From positions 124,001-188,000 of the forward strand of contig NZ_JARXWG010000001.1 in the NCBI RefSeq assembly GCF_029893105.1: a stretch of DNA of 64,000 nt, given 5' to 3'. This document shows positions 61,920 to 64,000 of this stretch, piece by piece. Both the position numbers and the translations under genes were made by a program. The notes under the pieces were generated by a model, which saw nothing but the letters and a program-made list of their open reading frames with translations, had not been told where the DNA came from and ran no database searches. Numbering within the stretch: position 1 is the stretch's first letter; each line of letters begins with the position of its first letter. The stretch is from Parabacteroides sp. PF5-9. GTDB taxonomy: Bacteria > Bacteroidota > Bacteroidia > Bacteroidales > Tannerellaceae.

Positions 61920-63122
61920 ATGAAGATATTAGTTTTGAACTGTGGAAGTTCATCCGTGAAGTATAAACTTTTTAATATGGACGGCCAGGATGTGCTGGCG
62001 CAGGGTGGAGTAGAAAAACTGGGAATGCCCGGTTCTTTCCTTAAATTTACGTTGCCCGATGGCGAAAAAGTTGTTCTTGAAAAAGATTTACCGGAACATA
62101 CGGTTGCCATCGAATTTATTTTGAGTATTCTTATTGATGAGAAATATGGGTGTATCCAATCATACAATGAAATCGATGCTGTTGGCCACAGGGTGGTGCA
62201 TGGCGCTGAAGAATTCAACAGCAGTGTGGAAATTACACCTGAAGTCATTGGGAAAATGGTTGAATGTATCGATTTGGCACCACTCCATAACCCACCCAAT
62301 CTGAAAGGGATACGGGCGATCAGTTCGCTTTTGCCGGAGATCCGGCAGGTGGGTGTGTTTGATACGGCTTTTCATCAAACGATGCCTCCATATGCCTATA
62401 TGTATGGTCTTCCTTATTCGTATTATAAGAAATATGGGATTCGCCGATATGGTTTCCATGGAACAAGCCACCGGTATGTATCCCGTCGTGCGTGTGATAT
62501 ATTAGGTGTTCGGTATGAAGATCAGAAGATCATCACTGCGCATATTGGCAATGGTGGCTCGATCACTGCAATCAAAGATGGGAAATCGGTAGATACTTCC
62601 ATGGGGCTAACTCCTGTAGAAGGATTGTTGATGGGAACCCGTTGTGGGGATATCGATGCCGGAGCATTGGCGTATCTGATGGATCGGGAAGGATTGGACG
62701 CTAAAGGAGTTTCCGATTTGATCAACAAACGAAGTGGTGTCTGGGGATTATCTGGCATATCTTCGGATATGCGTGATATCGAAGCGGCCGTGGCTGATGG
62801 AGATAAACGGGCAACAATGGCTTTGGATGTGTATAACTACCGTATCAGGAAATATATTGGCGCGTATGCTGCTGCACTTGGAGGATGTGATATTCTTGTT
62901 TTCACCGGAGGAGTAGGAGAGAATCAATGGAGAACCCGCCAGGTTGTTTGTGAAAACATGGAGTATATGGGTATGAAAATTGATGTGGCAAAGAATGACG
63001 GTATGCGTGGCGAAGAGATGGTGATCAGTACCCCCGATAGTAAAGTGACAGTGATGGTGGTTCCTACCGACGAAGAGTATATGATCGCTTCAGATACCTT
63101 AGAGATACTCACCAAAAAATAA
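61920..63122 (+). CDS. ackA: acetate kinase
   Basis: Makes acetate and ATP from acetyl phosphate. It has the ASKHA signature VLNCGSSSVKYKLFN, VGHRVVHGAEEF, YGFHGTSHRYVSRRA, HIGNGGSITAIKDGKSVDTSMGLTP, DILVFTGGVGENQWRTR and the closing VPTDEEYMIASDTLEIL. The length of 400 is standard. Second gene of pta-ackA, ended by a strong terminator at 63170-63204. Confidence 0.97.
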   Translation: MKILVLNCGSSSVKYKLFNMDGQDVLAQGGVEKLGMPGSFLKFTLPDGEKVVLEKDLPEHTVAIEFILSILIDEKYGCIQSYNEIDAVGHRVVHGAEEFNSSVEITPEVIGKMVECIDLAPLHNPPNLKGIRAISSLLPEIRQVGVFDTAFHQTMPPYAYMYGLPYSYYKKYGIRRYGFHGTSHRYVSRRACDILGVRYEDQKIITAHIGNGGSITAIKDGKSVDTSMGLTPVEGLLMGTRCGDIDAGALAYLMDREGLDAKGVSDLINKRSGVWGLSGISSDMRDIEAAVADGDKRATMALDVYNYRIRKYIGAYAAALGGCDILVFTGGVGENQWRTRQVVCENMEYMGMKIDVAKNDGMRGEEMVISTPDSKVTVMVVPTDEEYMIASDTLEILTKK

Positions 63123-63169
63123 TCATACTAGTCCTCACAGCTTACAAAACACAAAAGGATTAGTGTTTG

Positions 63170-63204
63170 TACTGCTCCGACACCGGTTGGAGCAGTATTT
63201 TTTT
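63170..63204 (+). terminator. pta-ackA terminator
   Basis: TACTGCTCC (63170-63178) and GGAGCAGTA (63189-63197) form a 9-bp stem followed by seven T. It lies just before the convergent phosphatase gene. Confidence 0.9.
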
Positions 63205-63213
63205 GCGGAAAAG

Positions 63214-63861
63214 TCAAATAATGGCAAGAATCTCTTCTGCCCGGTCAACGAGATATTGGGGTGCAAACTGTTCAAGTTCGGCTTTGGGACGAAATCCCCA
63301 TGTCACACCACAAGCGGTGATACCACTATTAAGTGCCGTTTGCATATCTACGCCGGAGTCTCCTACATAGAGTACCTTTTCTTTATCAATCCCGGCTGTT
63401 TGTAAGATTTCAAATACAATAGACGGATCCGGTTTTGGCGGAATATTTTCACGTTGTCCAAGTACTTTTATAAATGAGATTGTTGGGAAATAATGTTGAA
63501 TAAGCTTAGTGGTGGCCTCCTGATATTTATTGGATGCAACGGCCATCAGTATATTCTTTTGTTGTAATTGCGCTAACAGTTCGGGTATACCCGGGTATGG
63601 AGCACTATAATCGGTATTGTGTTGTATATAATACGATAAAAAGGATTCCCGGATACGTGAGATGTTTTCGGTTGTTTTCTCCCCTTCAGGCAGGGCACGT
63701 TCAAACAGCTTGTTGATTCCGTTTCCAACAAAAAAACGATAAAGTTCGATCTCGTGTGTCGGGAAACCATATTTTTCTAAGGCCTGATTGGTGCTATACG
63801 CCAGATCTGCAATCGTATTGAGAAGCGTACCGTCCAGATCGAATATAATGAGTTCTTTCAT
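63214..63861 (-). CDS. HAD family phosphatase, phosphoglycolate phosphatase-like
   Basis: A 215-residue HAD hydrolase with motif I IIFDLDGTLLNTIADLAYSTN, motif II ILMAVASNKYQEAT, and motif III/IV VLYVGDSGVDMQTALNSG. The cap and the final GVTWGFRPKAELEQFAPQYLVD fit the Gph/PgpB-like phosphoglycolate phosphatase subgroup. The start is the ATG at 63861: a -7 box TACTTTTG (63877-63884, minus strand) lies inside the longer frame from 63909, so the mRNA should begin downstream of it. Substrate not provable from sequence. Confidence 0.88.
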   Translation of the reverse strand: MKELIIFDLDGTLLNTIADLAYSTNQALEKYGFPTHEIELYRFFVGNGINKLFERALPEGEKTTENISRIRESFLSYYIQHNTDYSAPYPGIPELLAQLQQKNILMAVASNKYQEATTKLIQHYFPTISFIKVLGQRENIPPKPDPSIVFEILQTAGIDKEKVLYVGDSGVDMQTALNSGITACGVTWGFRPKAELEQFAPQYLVDRAEEILAII

Positions 63862-63978
63862 TTTTATTTTTTGCGACAAAAGTAACGAATTATTTATATC
63901 TTTAAGCATCCGATACCTGAACCTAATGTGCGTGGGGAAGGTTATATTATTAATGTAAAACTATAAAATCAAAACAGT

Positions 63979-64000
63979 ATGGGAAGTAGTCCTTTAATTC
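63979..64000 (+). CDS. start of a CDS cut by the window edge
   Basis: An ATG at 63979 after an A-rich leader opens a frame (MGSSPLI...) that runs to the edge. Only seven codons are visible, so neither the product nor the reality of the gene can be judged beyond position and leader. Confidence 0.35.

Overview
The window is chromosomal DNA from a Bacteroidota member, most likely order Bacteroidales and Parabacteroides/Tannerellaceae-like. The support is: many promoters of the Bacteroides type (TTTG, about 19-21 bp, TAnnTTTG); lipoproteins with short Cys-anchored leaders; Bacteroidota families (DUF4252, DUF3836, DUF1080, DUF2975 with its HTH partner, PorT-like barrels, lamin-tail proteins); tRNA genes without encoded CCA; and few Shine-Dalgarno sites. 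The genus is an inference. No rRNA, CRISPR array, insertion sequence or complete prophage is visible.

Layout. 1-545: end of an accessory segment abutting the 3' end of tRNA-Leu(TAA). 546-772: tRNA-Leu and tRNA-Gly with a clear promoter. 789-3828: Rieske-like lipoprotein, then pyrE, SRPBCC protein and argH. 4023-9650: a large membrane-spanning regulator (PI-PLC-like and LamG outside, winged helix inside), upstream of an exported Gfo/Idh/MocA oxidoreductase and a sugar isomerase-like protein. 9789-12954: prmC-recX-comF, divergent from ribD. 12894-13830: a repeat-rich stretch with three different palindromic elements. 13857-17035: HTH, membrane protein and CreD, then a DUF1080 3-keto-glycoside hydrolase-type protein. 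17250-26083: outer-membrane barrel, double transglutaminase-like lipoprotein, pnp, and an operon with rsmI and a YjjG-type nucleotidase. 26099-36306: asd, lamin-tail surface protein, hppA, patatin with GH13 amylase, prs, trxA. 36379-49882: dnaE, a pyk/O-methyltransferase/rbfA/LolCE-type operon, aroQ, xerD, mutS and an ECF-sigma/DUF4252 operon. 50660-58682: acidic-linker lipoprotein, secreted serpin, DUF2339 membrane protein, murF, DUF2975 with HTH, DUF3836. 59107-63909: folP-cdaA, pta-ackA, a phosphoglycolate phosphatase-like gene, and the start of a cut-off gene at the right edge.

Most genes are housekeeping: DNA replication and repair, translation, nucleotide and cofactor synthesis, acetate production, cell wall. 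The accessory interest lies in (i) two copies of an undescribed-looking intergenic array made of 16-bp palindromes at exact 22-bp spacing (about 31943-32046 and 58830-58933); (ii) a run of TTTGAC-N4-GTCAAA sites, again on a 22-bp grid, across the ribD stop codon; (iii) a nested palindrome of about 220 bp; (iv) an ECF-sigma operon with a matching TGTCACA-N16-CGTC promoter; and (v) the PI-PLC-like/LamG/TM/winged-helix regulator next to putative keto-sugar enzymes.

Several start codons were moved from the longest reading frame: pyrE, prmC, asd, dnaE, xerD, the serpin, the 50660 lipoprotein and the terminal phosphatase. mutS starts with GTG. The LolC/E-type permease appears to start with TTG.
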